From the NCBI RefSeq assembly GCF_000427625.1, contig NZ_KE386569.1, positions 2,100,591-2,164,590 of the forward strand: a stretch of 64,000 nucleotides of DNA. The letters run 5' to 3'. The stretch's first letter is position 1; the number at the start of each line of letters is the position of its first letter. The notes under the pieces are model-generated. The model worked only from the letters and a program-made list of their open reading frames with translations. It was not told the origin of the DNA and searched no databases. The translations under genes were made by a program, and so were the position numbers. This document shows positions 8,208 to 17,468 of this stretch, piece after piece. This DNA is from Methylobacter luteus IMV-B-3098 (GTDB lineage: Bacteria > Pseudomonadota > Gammaproteobacteria > Methylococcales > Methylomonadaceae).

Positions 8208-8396
8208 CTAACTGTGCGAAATAAATAATACAGCGGAGCAAGCGGCTACAAGCCCCGCCAATTTGCTTGATATTCCTCGACTAAAAATGACCGTTACTGA
8301 ACGATCGACTTTGATATTTACCCAAACTCCATCGCCGCACTGACGGCGGCTTAACAATGCCAGCAGCGAAGTGCCTGATTGCGGTCTAATAGCCAT
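8208..8396 (-). CDS. Small hypothetical protein in phage-type module
   Basis: Starting at the ATG at 8396 this would encode 62 residues: a basic N-terminal half and a hydrophobic C-terminus (KLAGLVAACSAVLFIS). An AAGG lies a few bases before the start. It ends 3 bases before the 278-aa gene on the same strand, consistent with the operon, but there is no family match and it may be spurious. An in-frame ATG at 8414 is possible. Confidence 0.3.
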   Translation of the reverse strand: MAIRPQSGTSLLALLSRRQCGDGVWVNIKVDRSVTVIFSRGISSKLAGLVAACSAVLFISHS

Positions 8397-8547
8397 TACG
8401 CCTTGTCTTGCCAATGACTGGCCCGAAGTAAAACAACAAGTTAGCTTGATTTATTGATTGAGTTGTCATAACCTTTTAACTCCTGATGTGCGAATTTAGG
8501 AAACGTGAGCCAGGGCGGCTACCCTGACCCACATAGGAAACACCCAT

Positions 8548-8853
8548 TTAAAACGGCGCTGACTCGGACACGTCCGGTTCAGCGCCGTTCGTCCTGCCCT
8601 TGATTGAATCAATCATATTTTTCACTGCCTCCACAATGGTTTTACCCGTTACAAAATACGGCTCGACGTCCGTCCCGACCGGAGCAGAAACAAACACGCC
8701 GACGTTTGCGTTGCCGCCGCTATAGTAGCTATAGCTAAACGCCCACTTATCGACAGTAACGCACACCGAACGCCCGCTAACGCCGACATTAAGCAAAGCG
8801 GTTTCTACGACGCTAACCGCCCGCCGTTGTTTATCCGCTAATTCAACTGGCAT
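8548..8853 (-). CDS. Hypothetical phage-type protein
   Basis: 101 residues from the ATG at 8853, preceded by GGGGAG; an upstream in-frame TTG (8865) is less likely. The sequence begins MPVELADKQRRAVSVVETAL, contains an aromatic stretch WAFSYSYYSGG, and ends acidic. I do not recognise a family. It appears to be the first gene of the minus-strand phage-type operon, about 170 bases downstream of the putative operator at 9038-9053. GC-rich codon use matches the other genes of this module. Confidence 0.6.
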   Translation of the reverse strand: MPVELADKQRRAVSVVETALLNVGVSGRSVCVTVDKWAFSYSYYSGGNANVGVFVSAPVGTDVEPYFVTGKTIVEAVKNMIDSIKGRTNGAEPDVSESAPF

Positions 8854-9023
8854 GAAACTCCCCAAAGGAAGATTAGAAACCTCAAATCACAAAAATATTC
8901 ATAATTTGAACCGATTTCTTATCTGTGTATTGATCACATCTGCAAACTCGCTAATAGAAAAAAATCGCTCCCGTTTTCTACTGTTTTTCAGGTACTCTGA
9001 CGGTAGCTGAAAACAAGCAGATA

Positions 9024-9053
9024 TTTATACTCATCTATATGAATATATTCATA
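9024..9053 (-). promoter_or_regulatory. Putative operon promoter overlapped by the XRE operator palindrome
   Basis: TATGAATATATTCATA at 9038-9053 is identical over all 16 bases to the palindrome in the XRE gene promoter. Eight bases further along the minus strand is a -10-like TATAAA (9024-9029), so the palindrome would cover the -35 region of a promoter reading into the gene at 8853. A half-site (ATATTCATA) is at 8895-8903. Confidence 0.65.
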
Positions 9054-9059
9054 TTTTAC

Positions 9060-9569
9060 CAGAAAAACACAATAGTTTTAATAATTTATCAGAAAATTTC
9101 TATTGAATTTTACAGCCATTCAAAGCCTCTTGGATGACCTGAAAACCTTTTAAAACCGATCATCAAAACAGATGATTTTGCGCCGTAAAACCCTAGCGGA
9201 AACTCAGGCTGCTGCAAGCCAGATACAAGCGGGAAAACACCACCCTTCAGAATCAGCCGATACCTTGGCATCCATGTAGGCCGATAGCTTTACTCAGCAG
9301 ACTTTCAGACTATATCTGTTGGCTTCTGCACAGGCCCTGCACAGTTGTAAGCTCGCTTTTCTCCGGAGATAATGAATATCCGCACACCTGTAGCGCGGTC
9401 ACTTAACTGATTAAAGTGCACAGCAAAAACGCTTGTCCTGGACGTTAATGCAGTGTTAGAGTTCGAGTCTCTTTTTACATCAACAATAAATGCAATGTAT
9501 GACACTTCTTGGGACGTCTCACTACGAGTTGGATGAAGTCGCTGTGCCATACGGCTAGACTTTAGCGCC
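9060..9569. other. Non-coding stretch, nothing recognised
   Basis: About 500 bases between the phage-type operon promoter and the GNAT gene. Only short open frames with no coding character are seen. GTTGGAT at 9528-9534 fits the attC R' consensus by itself, but no partner box or stem was found. Confidence 0.4.
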
Positions 9570-10411
<842 letters not shown>

Positions 10412-10856
10412 TAAGGTTGACTTGCGCTGTATACCCGCAACCTGCGCATACAGAAGCTTCTCAAAGCTCCAATTACTCGTAAAAAAGACTGGCAGCCATT
10501 TCCCTGACAAAAATGCACATCAAAAATACATCAAAATAATTGTCTTGAATTCTATTGCGCTGCTAGAGTTCTAGCTATCCATTTAAGCGTAATGTATACC
10601 CTCTTTTGGGTTAATCATTCCAGTGGAGCAACCACAAGCGGTGTTTTACACCGTTTGCAACCAGTCAACTCAATTTTGATATTAGATCGCTCCATTCGCT
10701 ATATCCAGTAATATTTCGCATGATTATTATTAACAAGCTCACCATGGTAACAAGTTAATCCCCATATCTTGGTATAAATCAGGAGAGGTAATTCTGGTGT
10801 CGCTAGCAGTTTTTGACCGGACAAGTGGCGAAGGCAATCCAAAATAGGAGACCAGA
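10412..10856. other. Intergenic stretch, no gene seen
   Basis: About 445 bases with no convincing coding sequence. A small hairpin, CGGTGT (10639-10644) with ACACCG (10648-10653), has no T-tract. The promoter for the di-heme protein gene should be in the last 100 bases but no clear hexamers were identified. Confidence 0.4.
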
Positions 10857-12467
10857 ATGACTACAAAAACTGTACATACATTTATACTCAAATCATGCTG
10901 TGGCGGAGTTTTGTTATTAATGGCTGCAGGTGTTCGAGCAGAACTGACCGACGTAACCCAAACGACGCCTAATGTGCCGGGCGGCGCTATCGAAAAATCA
11001 CTTGAGCAGCAGATTGGCGCAGGACGAGGAGACGAGTTGACGCCTGGCTCATCAATCTATCTGATAAAGCGCGACCCAACCCGCTCGGTTCGTCGCGGGC
11101 GCCAACTCTTCCAACGTAAATTTACGCACGATCAAGGCCAGGGGCCGCGGGTGAGCAATGACTCGACTGGGGATATTCATGAAAATCCAGCACTGGGAGC
11201 CGGAATGACGGACAGTTGCGCAGCCTGTCACGGCCGCCCGAAAGGTGGAGCAGGATTTGGCGGCGACGTAGCCACCCGGCCCGATAGCCGTGATGCGCCT
11301 CATCTTTTCGGTCTCGGCCTTGTGGAGATGCTGGCGGACGAAATCACGAGCGATCTGCGCGCCATCAGGGACAAAGCACTGCAGCTTGCCGTTAGAACAA
11401 AAAAACCCGTCAAATTGCCGCTTGAGAGCAAGCAGATTCACTACGGATTTATTCAGGCATTGCCGGATGGGGAAATTGATACTTCCATGGTAGAAGGTGT
11501 AAATTCGGATCTCCGCGTTCGCCCTTTCTTTGCCCAAGGCGGCGAGTATTCCATGCGCGCATTCTCTGTTGGCGCCTTCAAAGACGAGATGGGGCTAGAG
11601 TCTGCGGACCCTGTGCTCTGTCAGGCTACGGATCCAAATTTTCCAATCAAGACCACGAGCCCAACTGGCATGATATTCGATCCAGCCTTGGACAGAATCA
11701 AGCACTCACCTGTTTGTGACGCCAACGAGGACGGCGATGGTGATGGTGTAGTCAATGAGATCGATCCCGCCATCATTGACCATATGGAGTTTTATCTGCT
11801 GAACTACTTTAAACCTGGTACGGGCGAAATGACTGCACGCGCCAAATCCGGTCTGAAGTTGATGAAGAAAATCGGATGTACCGGTTGTCATGTAGAAAGC
11901 CTGCGCATCGAACATGACCGCCGTGTCGCCGATGTCGAGACTCGCTTCGATCCGAAGAAGGGAATTTTTAACCGTCTTTTTGCAACCGCCACAACGCTCT
12001 ACGATACCGTCGACGACGGCCAGGAGTTTCCAAAGCTGCTTCCCAAGGGGAACGACTTTCTCGTCAAAAACTTCTTCGCAGACTTCAAGCGCCACGATCT
12101 CGGGCCGGCATTTTACGAAAGACAGTACGACGGAAGCCTGATGACAAAATTCATGACCGAACCACTTTGGGGGGTGGGCAGCACAGCTCCCTATGGTCAC
12201 GACGGGCGCAGCATTAACCTTAAAGAAGTGATTCTGCGCCATGGTGGCGAAGCACAGGAATCAAAAGAAACGTTTGCCGAACTTGATGATAACAAACAAC
12301 AGATGATTCTCGAGTTTCTTGCTGCTCTGGTGCTGTTCCCGCCTGATGATACGGCGTCAAACCTGAACCCTGGCAATCCTGGAGCTGATAACCTGCAAGA
12401 CCCTGCGGAACACGGCAGTATCAACCTGGGGGCACTGTTCCAGATCCCGGCAGAGGGAAAGGAATAA
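10857..12467 (+). CDS. Di-heme oxidoreductase (DHOR/DUF1111-like, c-type)
   Basis: 536 residues with a signal peptide (hydrophobic CGGVLLLMAAGVRA), so periplasmic. Two heme c attachment motifs are present, CAACH (about residue 121) and CTGCH (about residue 341). The C-terminal block PLWGVGSTAPYGHDGRSINL, then HGGEA and LDDNKQQMILEFLAAL, is typical of the di-heme oxidoreductase/peroxidase-like family. A DANEDGDGDGVVNEIDP segment (about 284-300) looks like a Ca-binding loop. Members are periplasmic redox proteins related to cytochrome c peroxidase and MauG; substrate not inferred. The ATG is preceded by GGAG. Its maturation would need the ccm genes found further along. Confidence 0.85.
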   Translation: MTTKTVHTFILKSCCGGVLLLMAAGVRAELTDVTQTTPNVPGGAIEKSLEQQIGAGRGDELTPGSSIYLIKRDPTRSVRRGRQLFQRKFTHDQGQGPRVSNDSTGDIHENPALGAGMTDSCAACHGRPKGGAGFGGDVATRPDSRDAPHLFGLGLVEMLADEITSDLRAIRDKALQLAVRTKKPVKLPLESKQIHYGFIQALPDGEIDTSMVEGVNSDLRVRPFFAQGGEYSMRAFSVGAFKDEMGLESADPVLCQATDPNFPIKTTSPTGMIFDPALDRIKHSPVCDANEDGDGDGVVNEIDPAIIDHMEFYLLNYFKPGTGEMTARAKSGLKLMKKIGCTGCHVESLRIEHDRRVADVETRFDPKKGIFNRLFATATTLYDTVDDGQEFPKLLPKGNDFLVKNFFADFKRHDLGPAFYERQYDGSLMTKFMTEPLWGVGSTAPYGHDGRSINLKEVILRHGGEAQESKETFAELDDNKQQMILEFLAALVLFPPDDTASNLNPGNPGADNLQDPAEHGSINLGALFQIPAEGKE

Positions 12468-12557
12468 AATATGGCGCATCTGGCGACTGGAGAAGGATGC
12501 CGCAAAAAGCGCTTCTTCGTGAACTTGAAACGTTAAAAACATAAACAGGACAACGCC

Positions 12558-12998
12558 GTGCCAACCTTACAAGCAAGCATGCAATTTGTAGCAACTCTGG
12601 CTTGCGGCATCTTTGCCGGAGCGGCGATCTATATAAATGCTGTTGAGCATCCAGCGAGAATGTCGTGTGGCACCTTGGTGGCGGCTATCGAATGGGCGCC
12701 AAGCTACAAACGAGCCACATGGATGCAAGCCCCGCTCGCCGTATCCGGTTTTTTATTCGCGCTCATTGCGTGGTTCGCCGGAGCTGGACTGAAGTGGCTT
12801 ATCGGCGGTGTTCTGTTAGGTCTGGTGGTGCCATTCACCTTTATCGTGATTATGCCTGTTAACAAGCGCCTCTTGTCGCCCGATCTCGATAAGAACTCGG
12901 AAGAGGCGCGGCAACTCTTGGAAAGATGGAATAGACTTCATGCCGTGCGGAGCGCTCTAAGTACGTTGGCTTTGATGATTTTTTTATTGAACTTCTAA
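12558..12998 (+). CDS. DUF1772 family membrane protein
   Basis: 146 residues starting at GTG with CAGGA upstream. Four hydrophobic segments are visible (about 8-28, 55-76, 81-101 and 128-146). The conserved NAVEHPARM near the N-terminus and the W.. LH..R region before the last helix match DUF1772 (anthrone-oxygenase-like). The family's function in bacteria is unclear. It follows the di-heme gene by 90 bases on the same strand and may be co-transcribed. Confidence 0.75.
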   Translation: MPTLQASMQFVATLACGIFAGAAIYINAVEHPARMSCGTLVAAIEWAPSYKRATWMQAPLAVSGFLFALIAWFAGAGLKWLIGGVLLGLVVPFTFIVIMPVNKRLLSPDLDKNSEEARQLLERWNRLHAVRSALSTLALMIFLLNF

Positions 12999-13211
12999 CT
13001 CGGCGCTGTAACGAAAATGCCCCAAAGCCGCCGCCCCACTTTAAGCAATTTGACTTATTGATCTTTATTGACCTGACTGGATAATGGAGATAGCTTTTTC
13101 AAAAACAGCTCGCGCTTGATCTGTTCTGGTTCATTGATTACGATTGCCGTATCCTGACCTGGCGCCATCCCGGTTCCGGCTCAACCCGCACCTCCAAAAA
13201 CACAGGCATTT

Positions 13212-14216
13212 ATGCATCAGGCTCCTACATTCCTTCTTCCTCCCATCAGCACCACAACGTCGGGAGACATGAGGCGAGTGGGTGTGGAACTGGAATTTGC
13301 AGGACTCCCCATTAAAGAGATTGCCCGACTGATCCGCGAGCAGTTCGGCGGCACCATATTGACCAACAGCGCTTACGAGAACACCATCGCGGGCACGTGT
13401 CTGGGTGATTTCAGAGTCGAGCTGGATTTCCAGTATCTGAAGAAAAAAGGCCGCGACAAGCTGGATCCCGAGGATCCTTTTGCCCTGCTCGATGAATGGT
13501 CGGAGCAGATCGTGCGCATAGCGGCCGAACAGATTGTGCCTTTTGAAATCGTTTCACCACCTATTCCGATGGACCGCCTCGGTGAGCTGGAGCTTTTGAT
13601 TACGAACTTGCGGGCATCGGGCGCCCAAGGCACGGACAGCGGCACACTGTATGCCTTCGGCCTGCATTTCAACCCGGAATTGCCCAATCTGGATCCCGAA
13701 ACCATCGTCGCTTACCTCAAGGCTTTTCTTTGCCTTTATGACTGGCTGGTTTATCACAGCGAGATCGATCTGACCCGAACAATGACCGGTTATATTGCCC
13801 CGTTTCCAACCAACTATATTCGGCAGGTCATTGATGTGAATTACCACCCCGGCCAAAACGCGTTAATCGACGATTACCTGGTCGCCAATCCCACGCGCAA
13901 CCGGGCCCTGGATATGCTGCCGCTATTCGCCTATCTCGATGAGTCCCGGGCGCTGTCGATCATCGATGATGATCGGATTCATCCCCGCCCCACGCTGCAT
14001 TACCGGCTGCCCAACTGCCGGATTGACCAGCCTGGCTGGGGTATTGACATGGACTGGCGCAACTGGCTGATGGTCGAAAAGCTGGCCTGCGATGCCGAGT
14101 ATCTGAATGCCATGTGCCGGGCTTATATGCAATTTCTGGACAGACCTTTAGCCGACTTGTTCAAAAACTGGAAAGATACGGTCGAAACATGGCTGACTCG
14201 CTATTGCGCCCCGTAA
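13212..14216 (+). CDS. Amidoligase family protein (COOH-NH2 ligase)
   Basis: 334 residues. The N-terminal RRVGVELEFAGLPIKE with its ExE pattern, the FRVELDF strand and the later YAFGLHFNPELPNLD match the amidoligase family of the glutamine-synthetase/ATP-grasp-like carboxylate-amine ligases. Such enzymes are predicted to join a carboxylate to an amine using ATP, in peptide or small-molecule synthesis; the substrate is unknown. The next gene, a class I glutamine amidotransferase, overlaps it by 28 bases and a YqaA membrane protein follows, so the three form a tight operon. I use the ATG at 13212; an ATG at 13269 would begin right at the first conserved motif and is possible. Confidence 0.85.
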   Translation: MHQAPTFLLPPISTTTSGDMRRVGVELEFAGLPIKEIARLIREQFGGTILTNSAYENTIAGTCLGDFRVELDFQYLKKKGRDKLDPEDPFALLDEWSEQIVRIAAEQIVPFEIVSPPIPMDRLGELELLITNLRASGAQGTDSGTLYAFGLHFNPELPNLDPETIVAYLKAFLCLYDWLVYHSEIDLTRTMTGYIAPFPTNYIRQVIDVNYHPGQNALIDDYLVANPTRNRALDMLPLFAYLDESRALSIIDDDRIHPRPTLHYRLPNCRIDQPGWGIDMDWRNWLMVEKLACDAEYLNAMCRAYMQFLDRPLADLFKNWKDTVETWLTRYCAP

Positions 14217-14878
14217 TCGGCGTAACAGGGCCCAGCAAAGGAGGGGATCGCGCCTGGTTTTTCACACGCTATGCCATTCTCGCTGCTGGCGGCGCTCCAC
14301 TCAGGCTCACACCCAGGCACTCGCATCTGAATGAGGTATTGGACGGTATCGTGATCGGCGGCGGCGATGATATCTATCCTACGCTTTACGAGTCGGAGGA
14401 ACTGCCCAATACGCGTTATGACAAAGAGCGGGATTTGTTCGAGCTCATGTATATCGAAAAATCCCTGAAACAGGATATTCCCATGCTGGCCATTTGCCGC
14501 GGAGAGCAGTTGCTCAACACCTACCTGGGCGGCAATTTACATCAGAATCTGCGCAAACTGCGCCGCCATACGCGCAATCGTTTTACGGTACTGCCGCTGA
14601 AAACTCTGCTGGTAGAACCGGACAGTCGAATGAAGGAACTGCTGGGAACCACGCGTTGTCGCATTAATAGCCTTCATACGCAAGCCATCGATCAGTTGGG
14701 TAGCGGATTGAAGGTCGTCGGCCGTGATCTGGATAATATTGTGCAGGCGGTAGAAGACCCGTCGAAACTATTCCTGATGGGGGTTCAATGGCATCCGGAA
14801 TACTTACTCTATCTATCGCGCCAGCGTAACTTTTTTCACACGCTGGTTAAATCCGCACGTCAGAGGCTAGTAAGATAA
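14189..14878 (+). CDS. Class I glutamine amidotransferase / gamma-glutamyl hydrolase-like (peptidase C26)
   Basis: 229 residues from the ATG at 14189, inside the end of the amidoligase gene. It has the peptidase C26 pattern: GIVIGGGDDIYPTLY, the nucleophile elbow LAICRGEQ (C103), and the His-Glu pair in GVQWHPEY (H202, E204). Relatives hydrolyse gamma-glutamyl bonds (PuuD-type) or act as glutaminase-type domains. Coupled to an amidoligase it could either supply ammonia or cleave the gamma-linked product; the sequence does not decide. The coding overlap with the preceding gene supports translational coupling. Confidence 0.88.
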   Translation: MADSLLRPVIGVTGPSKGGDRAWFFTRYAILAAGGAPLRLTPRHSHLNEVLDGIVIGGGDDIYPTLYESEELPNTRYDKERDLFELMYIEKSLKQDIPMLAICRGEQLLNTYLGGNLHQNLRKLRRHTRNRFTVLPLKTLLVEPDSRMKELLGTTRCRINSLHTQAIDQLGSGLKVVGRDLDNIVQAVEDPSKLFLMGVQWHPEYLLYLSRQRNFFHTLVKSARQRLVR

Positions 14879-14881
14879 AAC

Positions 14882-15307
14882 ATGAGCGCCTATTTCAGCT
14901 TATTTGGGGTGAGTTTTCTGGCCGCCACGCTGATTCCGTTTTATTCGGAAGTGGCGCTGGTCGGTTTACTGGCTACGGGTCATGATCCCTGGCTGCTGTG
15001 GCTGTTTGCTTCGACAGGCAATACGCTGGGCGCCGTCGTAAACTGGGTTCTAGGCCGTTATCTGCTGCATTTCGAATACAGCCGCTGGTTTCCGTTCAAG
15101 ATCTCGCAGCTGCACCGCTACCAGAGTTGGTACCAGCGGTTCGGCGTCTGGTCTTTATTATTGTCCTGGCTGCCGGCCGGCGGCGATGCCTTGACATTTA
15201 TCGCCGGCATCATGAAGGTGCGCCTTCCGGTCTTTCTGATCCTGGTAGCAGTGGGCAAGGGCTTGCGCTATGCGCTGATCATCGCATTATCCGATCAAAT
15301 TCTGTGA
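14882..15307 (+). CDS. YqaA/DedA-family membrane protein (VTT domain)
   Basis: 141 residues with the SNARE-associated/VTT domain layout of YqaA: an N-terminal re-entrant segment (FLAATLIPFYSEVALVGLL), GNTLGAVVNWVLGRYL, the conserved LLSWLPAGGDALTFIAGIMK region, and a final transmembrane helix. DedA-superfamily proteins are inner-membrane proteins, several of which move lipids such as undecaprenyl phosphate; a role for this one is not established. It starts 3 bases after the amidotransferase stop and closes the three-gene operon, placing the putative ligase pathway near the cell envelope. Confidence 0.85.
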   Translation: MSAYFSLFGVSFLAATLIPFYSEVALVGLLATGHDPWLLWLFASTGNTLGAVVNWVLGRYLLHFEYSRWFPFKISQLHRYQSWYQRFGVWSLLLSWLPAGGDALTFIAGIMKVRLPVFLILVAVGKGLRYALIIALSDQIL

Positions 15308-15438
15308 TGCCCGCTATGAAAGGCCGACGACATCAGATTGCTTGGAGTTCACTCAATCCGAGACGAATGCACTGGAAGAACCGCAGACGCGGAAACCGGC
15401 GCTGGCGTTCTTACCACTCCATCCGCAGGAGAAAACCC

Positions 15439-17370
15439 ATGCCTAAAAATGTGACGCAAAAATTGATTGAAAGCCATCTGGTCGAGGGCGACATGATTGC
15501 GGGGCAAGAAATTGCGCTGAAGATCGACCAGACCCTGACGCAGGATGCGACCGGCACAATGGTCATGCTGGAGCTTGAGGCCATGGAGCTCGATCGCGCC
15601 AGGACCGAAGTCTCCGTCCAGTATGTCGATCACAATCTGCTGGAAACCGACTTCAAGAATGCCGACGATCATCTGTTTCTGCAGAGCGCCTGCCGGAAAT
15701 TCGGCCTCTGGTTCAGCCGCCCCGGCAACGGCGTGAGCCATCCGGTCCATATGGAACGCTTCGGCAAACCGGGCAAAACGCTGCTCGGTTCTGACAGCCA
15801 TACCTGCGCCGCGGGCTCCTTAGGCATGCTGGCGATCGGCGCCGGCGGCCTCGAAGTCGCCTTGACGATAGCCGGCGAGCCGTTTCATGTGAAGATGCCG
15901 AAGATCGTCGGCGTCAAGCTGACCGGGCAACTGCCGGACTGGGTCAGTGCCAAGGATATCATCCTGGAACTGTTGCGTCGTCTCGACGTATCGGGCGGCA
16001 TCGGCAGGATCATCGAATACTATGGGCCGGGCCTGGACCAGCTCAGCGCAATGGACCGGCACGTCATTGCCAACATGGGTGCCGAACTCGGCGCGACGAC
16101 CAGCGTATTCCCTTCGGACCAGGCCGTGAAAGCCTTTCTGGAATCGCAGGCGCGCGCTAACGACTGGATCGAACTGCTTGCCGACGAGAGTGCGACCTAC
16201 GATGAGCATATCGAGGTCAACCTCACGGAACTCGTGCCCCTGATCGCCTGCCCCAGCAGTCCCGGCAATGTCGTGCCGGTCAACGAGGTCGCCGGCAGAA
16301 AAGTCTACCAGTGCATGATCGGCTCATCGGCGAACCCTGGACTTCGGGATTTCGCGATTCCCGCGATGATACTGAAGGATCACCCGGTGCATGAAGACGT
16401 ATCGCTCGATGTCAATCCGACCTCGCGGCAGATCCTTGAAAACATGACGCGCTTAAGCTATCTCGGCACGTTGATTCATCAGGGCGCGCGCATTCATCAG
16501 GCCGGCTGCGACGGCTGCATCGGCATGGGACAGGCGCCGGCCACCCACCGTATCAGCCTGAGGACCGTGCCGCGCAACTTTCCGGGGCGCTCGGGCACGA
16601 AGGAAGACCTGGTCTATCTTTGCAGCCCCGAGACGGCCGCCGCATCCGCCATCACCGGCGTCATCACCGATCCGCGCACGCTGCCCATGCATTATCCGAA
16701 ATTTGAGGAGCCGAAAACCTATGTCCTCAATACCGAGGCGCTGGCACCGCCGCCTGAGGACGGATCAAAGGAGGAGCTGGTGAAGGGGCCGAACATCGCC
16801 TCGCTACCGGTATTTGATCCATTGCCGCAAAGCCTGGCCGGACCAGTGCTGATGAAGGTGGGCGACAATATCTCGACCGATGAGATCATGCCGGCCGGCG
16901 CGAAAGTGCTGCCGTATCGCAGCAATATTCCCGAGATCAGCAAATTCACTTTTTCCCAGATCGACGAGTCGTACTACGACCGGGCCATGCCGTATCGGCA
17001 GAGCGGCTCTCTGATCATCGGCGGCATCAACTACGGCCAGGGATCGAGCCGCGAGCATGCGGCATTGGCGCCCCGCCACCTCGGTGTCAAAGCGGTCATC
17101 GCCAAGAGCTTTGCCCGCATTCACTGGCAGAACCTCTGCAATTTCGGCATCCTGCCATTGGTTTTTATCGACGAGCAGGATTACGATACGATCGAACTGA
17201 ACGATAGCCTTGAACTGCCAAACGCCAAGGAAGAAATTCAAGCGGGCGATACGGTCACGGTTATCAACAAGACCCGGAGCAAAACCTTTTTGACCCGGCA
17301 CACGATGACACAGCGGCAGGTCCAGATGATTCTGGCCGGCAGCGTGATTAATTTATATAAAATCAAGTAA
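15439..17370 (+). CDS. Aconitate hydratase, Aquifex-type
   Basis: 643 residues from an ATG with AGGAG 7 bases upstream. It interconverts citrate and isocitrate in the TCA cycle. The N-terminal 3-domain catalytic part contains KTLLGSDSHTCAAGSLGMLA and the cluster ligand pair GCDGCIG (C357, C360). The swivelling domain begins near 460 and holds NISTDEIMPAGA and the active-site loop NYGQGSSREHAALAPR. The third ligand is unusual: where aconitases have an SCTN motif this protein reads GSSAN (295-299), with the nearest Cys at 292, giving C-x64-C-x2-C spacing. It stands alone between the amidoligase operon and the permease gene. Confidence 0.9.
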   Translation: MPKNVTQKLIESHLVEGDMIAGQEIALKIDQTLTQDATGTMVMLELEAMELDRARTEVSVQYVDHNLLETDFKNADDHLFLQSACRKFGLWFSRPGNGVSHPVHMERFGKPGKTLLGSDSHTCAAGSLGMLAIGAGGLEVALTIAGEPFHVKMPKIVGVKLTGQLPDWVSAKDIILELLRRLDVSGGIGRIIEYYGPGLDQLSAMDRHVIANMGAELGATTSVFPSDQAVKAFLESQARANDWIELLADESATYDEHIEVNLTELVPLIACPSSPGNVVPVNEVAGRKVYQCMIGSSANPGLRDFAIPAMILKDHPVHEDVSLDVNPTSRQILENMTRLSYLGTLIHQGARIHQAGCDGCIGMGQAPATHRISLRTVPRNFPGRSGTKEDLVYLCSPETAAASAITGVITDPRTLPMHYPKFEEPKTYVLNTEALAPPPEDGSKEELVKGPNIASLPVFDPLPQSLAGPVLMKVGDNISTDEIMPAGAKVLPYRSNIPEISKFTFSQIDESYYDRAMPYRQSGSLIIGGINYGQGSSREHAALAPRHLGVKAVIAKSFARIHWQNLCNFGILPLVFIDEQDYDTIELNDSLELPNAKEEIQAGDTVTVINKTRSKTFLTRHTMTQRQVQMILAGSVINLYKIK

Positions 17371-17468
17371 GCACCTAGTAACCTTTTTAAAGCGCTAATC
17401 GCTGCCGGCGTGACAAAATGAGATAGTTGCAAACAGGGCAGCCGATTGAACACATACTTTTCAGGTTT

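Noticed and set aside
11706-12242. 178-codon minus-strand frame opposite the di-heme gene
   Set aside because: Antisense to a conserved heme-binding coding region with CTGCH; no ribosome-binding site.
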